Source: Tubulanus polymorphus
Lineage: Eukaryota > Nemertea > Palaeonemertea > Tubulaniformes > Tubulanidae
Direction of reading: 5' to 3'
DNA: 64,000 nucleotides
Assembly: GCF_964204645.1 (NCBI RefSeq)
Contig: NC_134027.1
Location: 18,462,485 to 18,526,484 of the forward strand
A program made the position numbers and the translations under genes. The notes beneath the pieces were generated by a model. It was not told the DNA's origin, made no database searches, and saw only the letters and a program-made list of their open reading frames with translations. Each line of letters opens with the position of its first letter. Within the stretch, counting starts at the first letter, position 1. Below, piece by piece: positions 31,191-42,700 of the stretch.

Positions 31191-32456
31191 TTTTTAGCCC
31201 ACTTGGGACTTTAGTCCCAGCGGGCTATTGCGTTCACTTTTCGTCCATCGTCCGTCCTTCCGTCCGTAGACGGAATCCATTTATTTTGGGAAGTTTAGAA
31301 GACGCTTCAATGTAATGTCTTGATATTTGGGTTACACATGTATCTACCCTAGATACATCTTCAGCCCAAAAACTGGCCCTGTCAGAATCAAGATGGCCGA
31401 CTGGCAGCCATTGTTGATCGGCAAAATCAGCACTATTTACACGTTTTTGAACTTTTGAAATTTTGAAGACGCTTTAATCAATTACCTTGATCTTTCGTAT
31501 ATACTTGAATCCCCCAAGGGCCTATCAGCATAACAAAAATTGGGTCGATCGGACTCAAGATGGCCATCCTATGACCTTTTTAGTGCCCAAAAATGTCAAT
31601 TTTGGCCCGAATTCTGAGTCCTGTAGCTTCCTACTGGTCTGCCATTTCTCATTGCAATTGCTGATGGGTATTCTTTGGAAAGGGATGTTTTATACCTGGG
31701 ATAGGTATTTTTGATCGGCCAATTATGACGCAATTGGCGGCCATCTTGGTGTCATCAGTACTCATTCGTAGGTGGGAAAAAGTTTTCCGACATTATATTG
31801 ATATCTAAGCATATTTTGTTACAACAATGAATTAGAAAGTTGTAGCTTATAACGTGTTCTATGATTGTGGTGAGTTTCGAGGTCATTGGTTTTTGTATAT
31901 TGCCACCAGGGGGCGTTGAATAATACAATATCTTAGTATTTCTTTATTATATTTGTACCAATGCATATTTTGTTAGCACATTCAATTGCAAAGTTGTAGC
32001 TTATGACATCGTCTATGATTGTGGTGAGTTTCAAGGACATTAGTTATTCTATATGGCCACTAGGGGGCGTTGAATAATAGAATAACCTAGTATTTCCTTA
32101 TTATATTGGTACCTAGGCATATTTTGTTACCATGACCAATTGCAAAGTTTTAGCTCTTGACATGTTCAATGATTGTGGTGAGTTTCAAGGACATTGGGTT
32201 TTTTAATATGGTCACCAGGGGGCGTTGAATAGTAGAATAACTTAGTATTTCCATATTAAATTGGTAACGAGGTATATTTTGTTATCACAATAAATTACAA
32301 AATCGTAGCTGCTGACATGTTCTATCATTGTGGTTAGTTTCAAGGTCATTGGTTTTGTATATGGTCACCAGGGGGCGTTGAATATTGAAATTGTTAGATT
32401 GTTGTGCATTTGAATCCACTTCCCAGGTGGGCATGGTGTCCCTGGACCCCTAGTTA
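31191..32456 (+). mobile_element. Tandem-core repeat family, copy d (most complete)
   Basis: Left end TTTTTAGCCCACT with a hairpin at 31196-31226 (AGCCC..GGGACT/AGTCCC..GGGCT), then a CCGT-rich microsatellite (31236-31265). A unique ~600-bp part follows, then units of ~154 bp whose GGGCGTTGAA boxes fall at 31911, 32065, 32220 and 32373. It closes with the right-end motif GTGGGCATGGTGTCCCTGGA and CCCCTAG. This layout (short ends, microsatellite, ~160-bp core repeats) recalls pearl/CvA elements of bivalves, which have been linked to Helentrons. No protein is encoded. Confidence 0.7.
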
Positions 32457-32737
32457 CACATTATTTTTTAACTTTCAAGGGAAACTTTGAAGCCATGCTT
32501 TGATCAATCAATCATTCTTATATTTGTATCTACCAAGTGCCCATCAGCCTATGAAATGGTTCTGTCGGACACAAGTTGGCTGTGTGTTACCTTTTTTGTT
32601 CCTAAGACGGTCGACTGATTTTGGCTTAACCTTTTTGCTCTACACGAACCTTGCCAGACACTTAAGTTTGTGGTGTAATTCATGCTTGAATTCAGAGACC
32701 TTCATCCATTCCTTGCAAGGGTTTGATTGCCTGAGGG

Positions 32738-32793
32738 GGGGGGGGGGTCAGAACAACGGGAGACGGGAGGTACGTAATTTGTGAACGCTCCCA
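32738..32793. repeat. Solo end of the GGAGCGTTC MITE, with poly-G
   Basis: A G-run of 13 (about 32736-32748) is followed by GGGAGACGGGAGG and TACGTAATTTGTGAACGCTCCC. It matches the right terminus of the MITE at 50855-51280. No left end nearby. Confidence 0.6.
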
Positions 32794-33889
32794 TACGCGG
32801 AGAAAATAGGCCGCCAAAATATTTCCTCGATCAACGATTTTTTTCACTTTCACGTGTGGAACCGGAGCCAGTTTACCTCCATAATCATGGTCGGGCCTAG
32901 CCAACCATTGATTGCTTCCGATGATCACAGGTGAGTCGACATGTATCACATTTACATTTACACGTTTGACATGTACATGTTACAAGATAAAACCACCACT
33001 TTACTTCACCAAGAATCTTAGTGTCTGATGTACCACAGACACTTAGACACGAACGACATTTTCTCAATACTCTTAAATCACTGTGACTTTAAACCACCAG
33101 AAATCCAGTTTCACCAAACCGATTGTGAAAAATAAACTCTCTTTACAAACCTCAAACATTCAGTTTTCTTATTATTATGTTGATTCGGAGGTTCCTTCAT
33201 CATAGTCCGTGCTTGATGCGATATAAATAGGGCCTACAGAAATAGCAAAAATGACACCATTTTTTTACTTTGAAACTAGGCATTGTAACACTGTAGTTCG
33301 TTAGCAACAAGACACTTGAGCGATGCGTGTCTCATCGCTAAACAGCGCATCATTTTTGTATCTTAAATTTAATCGTACTAAGATCAGATTTATCGTCAAA
33401 ATGATATAATGAACTAACGTAGGACATCATAAGGTTAGTGTAGATAGTTTATTCATCAAAATCGGTTGTTTATTTGCTGAGATATCGCAGTTTGAACACG
33501 GACAAAAAAGCCGACCAAATTCTGGTCGGCAACTGTACAGCGAATTTGAATGCACGCGTCTGGGTGGTTGGTTACACTAGGATCGTAAGAGCGACGGAGA
33601 TCAATGGTGGAGACAACCACTGCCAGTGCTGGGTTACAGGATAAACATCACAGGATAAAAATCACTCGCAGTGAAAAGACTGCAATTTTTGCTTATTTCG
33701 AGTTGGGGCTAACCTTTTGTCGGAAGATTTAAAGGGACGCTAGTTAAAGATGATAAAGCGTGTTTGAAATCAATGAAAGCATTTTATTTTAGAGCATTTT
33801 ATTTAAGCCATTGCAATATATCGGCAGTGGAGCTGCCACTAAAAATGATGATAATGTATGTAACACAATCTATCGTTAAAAACAAAACT

Positions 33890-34322
33890 CTTTAAGTGCC
33901 TTTCTCAAGTATAACCATCATAAATTTCAAAGAAAAATGGCCAACAATTTGGGAGGAACAGGTCTTGGAGTTCCAGGCAAAAATCACGTTTTTACATCAC
34001 ATGACAGCTATCTTGCGTCCGATCGACACGATTTTTGTTATGCTGGTGCACCAAGGAAGATATATGACAAAGATCAAGATAAGTGATCAAAGCATTCTTA
34101 AGGTTTCCCTTGAAAATTTCAAAATTGTGTAAAAGGTGCTGATTTTGACGAACAACTATGGCTGCCAGGCGGCCATCTTGATTCTGATCGGGCAAGTTTT
34201 TGGACAGATACATGTCTAGACCAACTGGATTCTGTCAACAGATGACCGGAGGGCCAGACGTATGAAAAGTGAATGCAAATAACCCGCTGGGACTAATCTG
34301 GCTAAAAAGTGGGCTAAAAATG
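33890..34322 (-). repeat. Tandem-core repeat family, left end, inverted copy
   Basis: On the minus strand it begins TTTTTAGCCCACT at 34322, repeats the hairpin and GTTATTTGCATTCACTTTTC of the left end, then runs through the GATCGGAC..AAGATGGC segment and stops before the tandem units. It faces copy d, producing a 3.1-kb inverted pair (31191 and 34322). Confidence 0.7.
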
Positions 34323-34341
34323 AAACACATACATGATCTTA

Positions 34342-34631
34342 CAGTAGGACCTGAAACCAATTCAGAACAAAGAGGTAATTTATTAAAATTTGATGTATTT
34401 ACAATTATTCAGATTATTACACAGTCACATTGTTGAGTTATTACGGGTAGGCTTATTACAACAAAATGCAATTGTTTCATTAAAATCAATTATGAAATTA
34501 TTCAAAGGAACTCAGATGGGACAAAGTTTATGATCAGTAGACTATTCTTAAAAATCGAATAAATTGGGACCAGTTTTTATTGAGTTGAACAATAGAATGT
34601 AATTCACATTCGAGTTAAGTGCAGTCTACTG
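34342..34631. mobile_element. Possible pogo-like MITE, 290 bp
   Basis: TA|CAGTAGGACCTGAAACC on the left and the inverted end CAGTAGACTGCACTTAACTC|TA on the right (34631-34633). The right end is convincing; the left is a weaker match. Confidence 0.4.
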
Positions 34632-34633
34632 TA

Positions 34634-35573
34634 TTTATGGATGTAACAAGGTTCCACTGAACAACATCCATACATTGTTTAAAACATTAATTCATAATAT
34701 ATATTTTTCAAACACATACATTTTAATGGTCCTCCAATTTCAACCATTAATTCAATAATCTAGTTTTCAAATTGGAAATCCTTAAAAAAATAAATACACA
34801 AAAACCTACCGTTCAATACTATGGGGAACATTTTTTTAGTCACAAGCAACAATAAAAAACATGTCTTTTTACAAATACTCGCTCTAAAAGTGTCTCACTT
34901 CATGTTTAAGGTATGTACTGACCATTTAACAGGGTTCATAGGGCTTCTACTTGGAATTCTATTTTCATATCATGTGCCGAGATTATAAATAACAAACTCA
35001 TAATTTGAAAAAAGCCATACATTCGTTAAGAAATTATCTACAAGCTATAACGCCTAACCGTGTCACACCAAAAATAATGATTCATTATATGTCCATTATC
35101 TTGATTGGGTCCACCTATGCAGGTATCGATTAACTGAAGTATGGTACTCACCCTCTCAGAAAATCAATTGACTAACATTTTATTTGAGAATAAATTGCAA
35201 TTTTTACTTGACTCAAGGACACAAATATTTTATCAACTTCCATTGAAAGCCACATCGTTGAGACTTCATTCATCCATCGAATGACGATTATGTGAGGTGT
35301 ACTGACAGCTGATTTGATACCTGCCCTATCTGCTATAAATTTGGCTACTATGAAAAAAAGATTTTCTGTCACCATATGCATAGCATCTGCCTATAACCTG
35401 CTCCAGTTTGAAAATCATATTACATGTACATAAAGACATCACTTAGACATTTAAAAAAAACATTAGATGAATCTATGAACACCAGGGAAATGCTACTTTC
35501 TGGAGCTGGACTTTTTTGTGCAACATTTATGAGATGATATGATTCTGTGAGACAATTCAATTAGCTACCAATA
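34634..35573. other. Intergenic, nothing recognised
   Basis: AT-rich sequence without supported exons, RNA genes or delimited repeats on either strand. Confidence 0.4.
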
Positions 35574-36296
35574 CAGGATATGGACAAATTCAGGCTCTGG
35601 AATTTCTCATTTGATGGCGCTAGTCCACACTGGAACCTAAATCTGCCATGTTCTAGTTCATTTGCAATAAAAATATTGCGCTTCAAGTTTTTAGCAAGCG
35701 TTATTTTACATCCTGACAATGTTTTGGATTCGATAAAATCTCACTTCAAACGCTAGAGATATCACTAACAATGTCAAAAAGTTATCACAAATTTAGCAAT
35801 GACGCTCGAAGCAGCTGACGAAATAAAGACTGGTGCCCCATGTCATCACTTTGTTGTCGAGTGCATGACTCGAAGGCTACACTGATAAATATGAAATAAA
35901 ATAGATTTTAGAAGTACTGCAATCAAAGATCCATAATAAGAATATGAAAAGTACCAGGATTCGAACTGACATTCAAAGTGCTGCCCATGTGATGATACCC
36001 AGCAACTAGTCTTTATATCATCAGCGGTCTCAAAATGTTTTTTGGTGACTTTAGTATATCTATAGTGATTTCTAGCCTTTGGAATGAGGTTTTATCGTAT
36101 CCAACATAACGTGAGGATATCATATTTAAAGGATTAATCATGACGATACATAGTAAGTAAAAAATGCTCATTAAAAGCTTAAAGCGAGAGATCTTTATTG
36201 CCAATGAACTAAAATGGCGGATTGAGGTTCCAATGTCCGGTTCTGACTAGCGCCATCAAATGAGTAATTCCAGAACTTGAATTTGTCGATATCCCG
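35574..36296. mobile_element. TA-flanked foldback element, copy D (723 bp)
   Basis: TA|CAGGATATGGACAAATTC at the left, CGATATCCCG|TA at the right (36296-36298). The arms are about 190 and 260 bp. A tRNA-like module lies on the minus strand with B box at 35957-35967. A second, eroded module lies on the plus strand near 35838-35890 (ACTGGTGCCCCATGTC...GACTCGAAGG). Two modules in opposite orientation suggest the ancestor had one per arm. Confidence 0.72.
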
Positions 36297-36763
36297 TATT
36301 AGGTGAATCATGGATTTGTTTGCCACGTGATTCTCTAAGGTTGGTAAAGAAATGACTGTTTCTCATCTCCATCCATAGGCAGGGATGAGAACCAGGGAGT
36401 ATGAAAAAAGCAGGACTTTGGAAAATTTCTGTTTATTGCCGAAATTGCAGCTAAAATGAAATAGGCCTAAGTGAATGTCATAGGCACAAAGCTCAATGTG
36501 GGGCCTATCCAAGAAAATGTTTGAATTCGAGATACTCTTAGATTGATTTGGGACCATTCATTCATTATATGTTGTACGTACGCCGATATGACATCTGTAC
36601 GAGTAATTTCTATTAATTACGAAAGACATAAGTTAATCGAACACTTAAAGCATTAAGAGATGCGTACGAAATGAATGAATCATTGCTTTTAGAATATATT
36701 TTGAGAAAAAATCGAAATCAAAATACAACTACATGTAATCATGAAATCACCTAAGCTGCACAC

Positions 36764-36860
36764 ATAGGCTAGTCAGGTATGGTTTCGTACCATGGCAGTC
36801 TTGATGCCATCAGGTTCGAATCCCTTCCAGGGAAGGTGATAAGAATCAAGGGTATTTCTT
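36764..36860 (+). ncRNA. tRNA-derived SINE fragment
   Basis: GGTTCGAATCCC (about 36812-36823) is a perfect B box, preceded by tRNA-arm-like GGTATGGTTTCGTACCATGG and GGCAGTCTTGATGCCATC pairs. Lacks a clean A box and acceptor stem. Confidence 0.35.
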
Positions 36861-36975
36861 TGCAATGCCTTAATGGCCTATATCGATAAAACAAATCATT
36901 GGAGATGCAATTTAACTATGAGATTTTAAACCTCCATGAATAAAAAAACCAAACTATTAGGCTAACTACTCCTGG

Positions 36976-37150
36976 CCAGGGCAGCTGGGGCCCTCCCCCA
37001 AGGAAATTTAAAAATTCCAAGGGGTTTTCGATGCAGCTGAGGTCCATTTTCCAGCTTTTGACTAATGACAAAAAAAGACTGCTGCCACGCAGTTGATTGT
37101 TCGTTGTCTATGTCTAGAGTCAATGAAAAGGATGACTCCTATTTGAACAA
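36976..37150 (+). repeat. Repeat fragment shared with 53690-53860
   Basis: Shares GACTGCTGCCACGC.GTTGAT.GTTCGTTGT and CCCATTTTCC/TCCATTTTCC words. Related CTCCCCCAAG..AATTT fragments occur near 5705 and 60320. The Met-started frame over it (37065-37343) is repeat-derived. Confidence 0.5.
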
Positions 37151-37815
37151 CATCCCTCAAATACTGAGTGAACCAATTTCTGCCAATTTTCTCGAAAAAC
37201 CTCCTTCAGTCCTGAGTATAATCAAACTAGGTCATGATGTTATCAAATATGGCCGACTGGTGGCTTGGATTCTGAAATTACACATTTCAGTCAACCCAAA
37301 AAGTTTTATGAATAAGAGCGTTCTTATATGTCAACTGGCATGACCTATCAAATGACCTATCAAATGACCAAACAAGGAGCCTATCAGCTTAGAAAGCTCC
37401 ACTGTGTGATTTGACGGAAGAAATAGAAGCTGCAAAACTGTAGGACTAGTAGCAATTTGAAGAAATAGAAACTCAAAGCTCTGTAACTTTACAGGCCGTG
37501 GTCATTCATACCAAATTTGGAATTGATCTGATTAAAACGCTAGGACTAGTAGCAATTTGAAGAAAAAGTTGACAGACGCACGAATGAATGGGCGACTACG
37601 GCTGACCCCCTAACCCATCAGCTCCGTTGACCTTCGGTCACAGCAGCGCTAAAAACTAGGCTATGATATTATCCAAGATGGCCGACAGTGAATGACTTAG
37701 TACCTGACCAATGCATTCACATCTTGTTCTTTGTTTTGAGGGTAACTGCAGAAATACTGCCTATAACGCACAGATAACAGTTTAATAGATTACTTGTTAT
37801 GGTTTTATAGTTATA

Positions 37816-38511
37816 CAGTAGACTCCGCATACCTCGGAGTCATACACCTCGGAATATTGCTTAGCTCAGAACAAATCTGAAATATTTTTCTTAATGCAAT
37901 TATTTCTCAAATGAAAATCTCCGAGTAGCTCGGAGTTGCATACGTCGGATTATCGCATACCTCAGAATGATTTTTTTATAAATTGAGTCCTAAAATCGTG
38001 TACCTCGGAAATTCTGAACATCGTCCCGACAATATTTTTTCAAAAACGCATCCCTAGCCTACCGCATTGCATCATTTTTCGTTAAAGGGGCTGTTGCAAG
38101 AATGCATATAATCAGCTGATGATCGTAAGAATTGGAAGCGTACCAGTCGTGCTAGTTCTCGGCTGTCTTTAATACGAATAGCCAATTGAATGGATGTAGG
38201 CGGAGCTATAGACTTGTCACTGCACATCAAACCCACATGTTTTTAAATTCTCTCAACTGGGAAGGAGGGGCTTTACTTGGTGTACTACAGTACGATGTTT
38301 CGATTGAAAAGATGACAAGTCAAATCTCTCAGGGGAGGGGATATGAGGTTTTGATTGAAATAACAATAAAAGCCTGTCGGATATGGTACATTATTCAACA
38401 TAGATTAGTATAAGAAGGATAATTTGAGCCCAAGTGTCAGCACCTCGGAAATCGCATACCTCAGAAAAAATTTTGCAGTCCCAAGAATTCCGAGGTAAGC
38501 GGAGTCTACTG
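37816..38511. mobile_element. pogo/Tigger-like MITE, 696 bp
   Basis: TA|CAGTAGACTCCGCATACCTC on the left; inverted CAGTAGACTCCGCTTACCTC|TA on the right (38511-38513). CCTCGGA words recur inside both ends. No transposase frame. Clear TA duplication. Confidence 0.8.
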
Positions 38512-38605
38512 TAGACAGACAGCCATATTTGATAACATCATGACCTTGTTTGATCACATGGTACACCATCCCATTTCACATTCTCATATGAAAAATAAAG
38601 CACTA

Positions 38606-39030
38606 GGGAGTGTTCACAAATTACGTACCTCAAAATCTCCCGTTTTTCTAACCCCCTTGTACCACCTTTGTACCAAATTCACTGACCCCCCTCTTATATT
38701 GATGCAAAGAACACAGATCAAAACAAAATATAAATACCTGATTCCAATGATGTACCAACAAGTGCGTGAAAGATCGATACTGGTACCAGAAACAAACTCC
38801 TGGTACCTCTACATTTTGTTATACCAAGCACACAGAACAAAAGTCTGATATGAAATAAATGACACAACACAAGAATTAAGCAAGTATCAATCTTGGTATG
38901 TACCAAGATTGATTAATACCCCCTCCCTTAAAGTAAGTACCTTTTTTGCTGACCCCCTCTCCCATGTACCACTTAATACCAAAATTCAGAAATCCCTCCC
39001 AATTAAGGTATGTAATTTATGAATGCTCCC
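38606..39030. mobile_element. MITE with GGGAGYGTTCAYAAATTACG termini, copy 1
   Basis: Left GGGAGTGTTCACAAATTACG, right inverted GGGAGCATTCATAAATTACA. The interior has CCCCCT/GTACC-rich blocks matching the copy at 50855-51280 in opposite orientation. Confidence 0.75.
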
Positions 39031-39529
39031 CTACATGGAATATTATATCAGTTGGTAGACAGAAATATACATTTTCAGAATCCAAGATGGCCACCAATTG
39101 TGGTATGTCAAGTGTTCACAAGAAGCCTGAGTGGCGAAGCAGGCTAGAAAATTAAATAATTTTCTGATAACTCATGAACACTCCACAATAGATGGTTGAG
39201 GTTAGATATACTCGGTCAGAGTCCTAAAAGTTAAGTCAAGAATCTGAAAGCGTTAAAGAGTAACACGGTCCTGAATAATTCGAGGTCTCAATAGGACAGT
39301 ACCAGTTGCCATCCCTTGTTCAAGTGTTCAGTACTTTGCTTTTATGGAAAGAAAATTAAAATCTTCTAACTTAACCTACAGGCACTGATGTCCCCGTGGT
39401 GGCAGATAATATATGGAAAAAATTAAATTGTCTCACAACAAAAGGTTTGGTTTTCCATGGCTTGTATGAACCCTGATTTGATATAATCACGCCTACTGGC
39501 CTGATTTTAATCATGTGTTCCGAAATCTC

Positions 39530-39761
39530 TTACGATTCATCTTTATCAGTTTCTGCATCAGATGCAGCATCTTCAGATTCATCTAAACTTTCATCATCGT
39601 CCTCACGATCTGATGTGTTACTTGTATTTACAGAATTCGTCGAAGATGAATTTGAATTTTGAATTTTTGGTTTATAATCAGTTATTATAACGGTCACATT
39701 GTTTACGGTTACTGCCATATGCTGAGCACTTGTGCGGTCTATATTTTTCAAACGAGGTGAC
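39530..39761 (-). CDS. RYBP: RYBP terminal exon, distal duplicate
   Basis: Identical coding sequence to 43638-43869, 4,108 bp further along. It has its own acceptor and candidate ATTAAA (39506-39511), so it can act as an alternative last exon if the proximal one is skipped. Confidence 0.9.
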
Positions 39762-42700
39762 CTGTATGAAAGATAAAATACATGTACAATGAAGCTGGTC
39801 ATCTATCTGTAACAAGTTCCTAATATTTCAAACAAAAAGAGAAAAGTTATGTCAATTTGATTACCGGTAAGTTATTTGAAACTTGTTCATATTATATAGG
39901 ACTATGCATAAAATAATAGCTAAGCTTGGTACTAAGTATCCTCGGCATTACATACAAGCGTTTTGCCGAAGTCAAATTTGGCCTGACCAAAAAAGTCAGA
40001 CCAGGCCCCCCAAGAAAAGTTGTGTTACTAATTAAAACATGTGAATTGAGATTCCGCAAGTGATTCACTTGCGCGCGGTGAATCCCCCGACCATTTCCAA
40101 GACCATTTACCTGTATTCTTTGTTAAAACTACAGTTTAAACTACAGAATTGAATGACGTGAAATTTTGCTATTGTTTCTTTTAAACATAAACTTATGATA
40201 ATAGTCTGGAGTTATGTTTTGAATGAAATTGAACAAAATTTGGCTTAGGCTACTCTTTATTCTATAATACTTTTATGAAATAACTGTTATAACTCGAAAG
40301 TTTCTTCTTTACAAACATAAACATGAAATGAAATTCTTAATATGGACTTTCCTAAATTCATATGATGGTGTATGTTTAGTTTAATCCAGTATAAAAATTA
40401 ACTGTCAGTATATATACTCAAGAGTCTGAGCATAAATAATTCATAAGGATTTCATCATAGACCTACTCCTTATTCTAAAGATTTAGAATACTGAACTGTC
40501 AATCAATATGACCTACGGTATATGTAACTCTGCATGCAGCCCCCTTTCCCCCACTTGGCACTGTAATAAAGTTTCTCATAATGTACACACGGAATTCTTC
40601 TCAGCTGTTCTCGATCCTGTTTCTAGTGGAATCTTTACCACAGTTAGACAATCTATTTTGATAAATAGAACAATTTCCAAAATTCACTGTCCTTCCTATA
40701 AAATTCATTGCCTTTCACGGCTGTGAATCATTTTTCAATTCACTGCTTTCACAGTCCGCGACGAAACCTGGCAGTGGAATAATTTGCAGTTTCCAAGAAA
40801 ACTTTATCTAGGCCACACGCAAGGCGTGCTTTTCATATACATGCACAGATCAATACACCTCATAGCTGTGAGTATACTTTATGCGCTAGCTTGCTGCTAA
40901 GTATTTTCAGGTCACAAGAAATTACAATTAATTACAAATTCTATCAAACAGAAAACAAAGGACTCATATTCTGCTGATGAAATGTCAAACTTGTACGCGC
41001 CAGCTAGCAGCGTGTTACAGTATCAATAGTAGTCTATACTTTAGTAGTGTGAGCATGTGTGTGTTTGTGTGTGTTCGCTAACACTTCAATGTCAATCAAA
41101 ACAATCACCAGGTATTAAAATGAAACCATACCTATGGCGTATATGTGAAATAATCATATCCTCACCAGCAATGAGCATTTGGAATTGGCCAATGAAACAT
41201 TCGCCATTTTGGCTTTCCCATATTTATTTTGGTAGCGCCGGAATTCCCCCGTATATCCCAAAAAGAGCCAATCACATTCGCTCGTAGAGACAGCACCCCC
41301 CCCCCCCCATCGAGGTCATTGCAATTTTATACGCAAGAGCCAAGAATTTTCCCGCCCAAAACATTTTTCGTAGAACTCTAACAAAGTTGACCTAGTCATC
41401 GACGGAGGTTCGCCATGTCTTCAATCGCATCGGTTATACGTCGTTTAAGAGAACCAATGAAACAAGTGTTTACACAAAAAAACGTACCGCGATTTTAAAT
41501 AATTGGCTCAATGCCATCTTCAATATCGCTAACAAAGGTAAACCAAAAAGTAACTCGAAGAAGCCGTAAATTAGTCATTTATCCTTGAGTCCGTGCGTAT
41601 AGTTCACATACAACCCGGGGTGGCGCTATTTGTGATGCCAACTATGACAATCAATGCAAGCACGTGTGAGCACTAGAACGTGAAGCCTATGTATAATCAA
41701 TAGAATAAACATCATATGTTCACTGCATTCACAGACCTACAGCGCTACTCACTTATATATCATTATCGTGTCATATACAACGGTAGCAACTGTATACGAT
41801 GGTAAGAGTTTATTAATTCAAATCACTCCCAAAACGATAAAATATCGCATGAAATGCCTAGTGAAATGACTGGAAGCGACGAGCGTTTGTCAGAGATGAC
41901 GTCAGAAATGCACACCTTCTAACATAAACAATTACAGTGAGCACGTGCTGAAATTGCCGATTTAAAAGTCGTATTTCTCAGTAATGGCTGAACCAAAATT
42001 CAAACCAGTTGCATATTTGATATTTGTGAATACATGACATTTGAAAATGACTTAAACATAATATTCTATGTTGACAGCATTTGCTCTTTAAAGTTATAAT
42101 GTCTACATCAGAATATATTAGACCAGTTGCATTTGTGTTTTAGAGGAGAATATTGAATAGTTACCGGGACTGTAATATGCTAGAATGAAATCAAATGTTT
42201 GTCTGGGGTTAAATTAGTACTTAAGTGTTCATATATCAATTTTATATTTGATTATTAACCCTTTTATAGACACCGTTTACGGATGTCAAGGAGCCGTGTT
42301 TGAAACTGGTGCATTTCATATTTTATGAAGGGTTTCCAGTGGTAAGGCCTGGGTAAAAAAAATTACTAAGAAGGACTTTTTCAGCAAATTTCAGACCCAA
42401 AAGGAAGGACTTTTGGACTCAGAAAGAAGTTCTTTCCAGTGAAATGAGGGCCCATAAGGGCACATTTTGGCAATGCCTTCACTGGGATATTAGTCATTTA
42501 GACCAGTCATACATTTCAGGGTGATTCCATAATACTTTCCTGTAGGCTATATTCAATCTTACTGACAATTGAATTAACAGGCCTGAGTAATAAAATGTTT
42601 CAACAGTCGAATTCGCGACAAAATTCACGACAGAATTTGCAAATTTGGAAGGACTATTTTATCAAAAGGAAGGACTTAGCGTCAATAAGATGGACAAAAA

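Noticed and set aside
31905-32390. Regularly spaced repeats that could suggest a CRISPR-like array
   Set aside because: Units are ~154 bp with no unique spacers, lie in an animal genome and belong to a dispersed repeat family.
41296-41308. Poly-C run of 13 (and at 45404-45416) and other G/C runs at 32736 and 54250
   Set aside because: Homopolymers of uncertain length, with no accompanying signal; no functional claim is justified.
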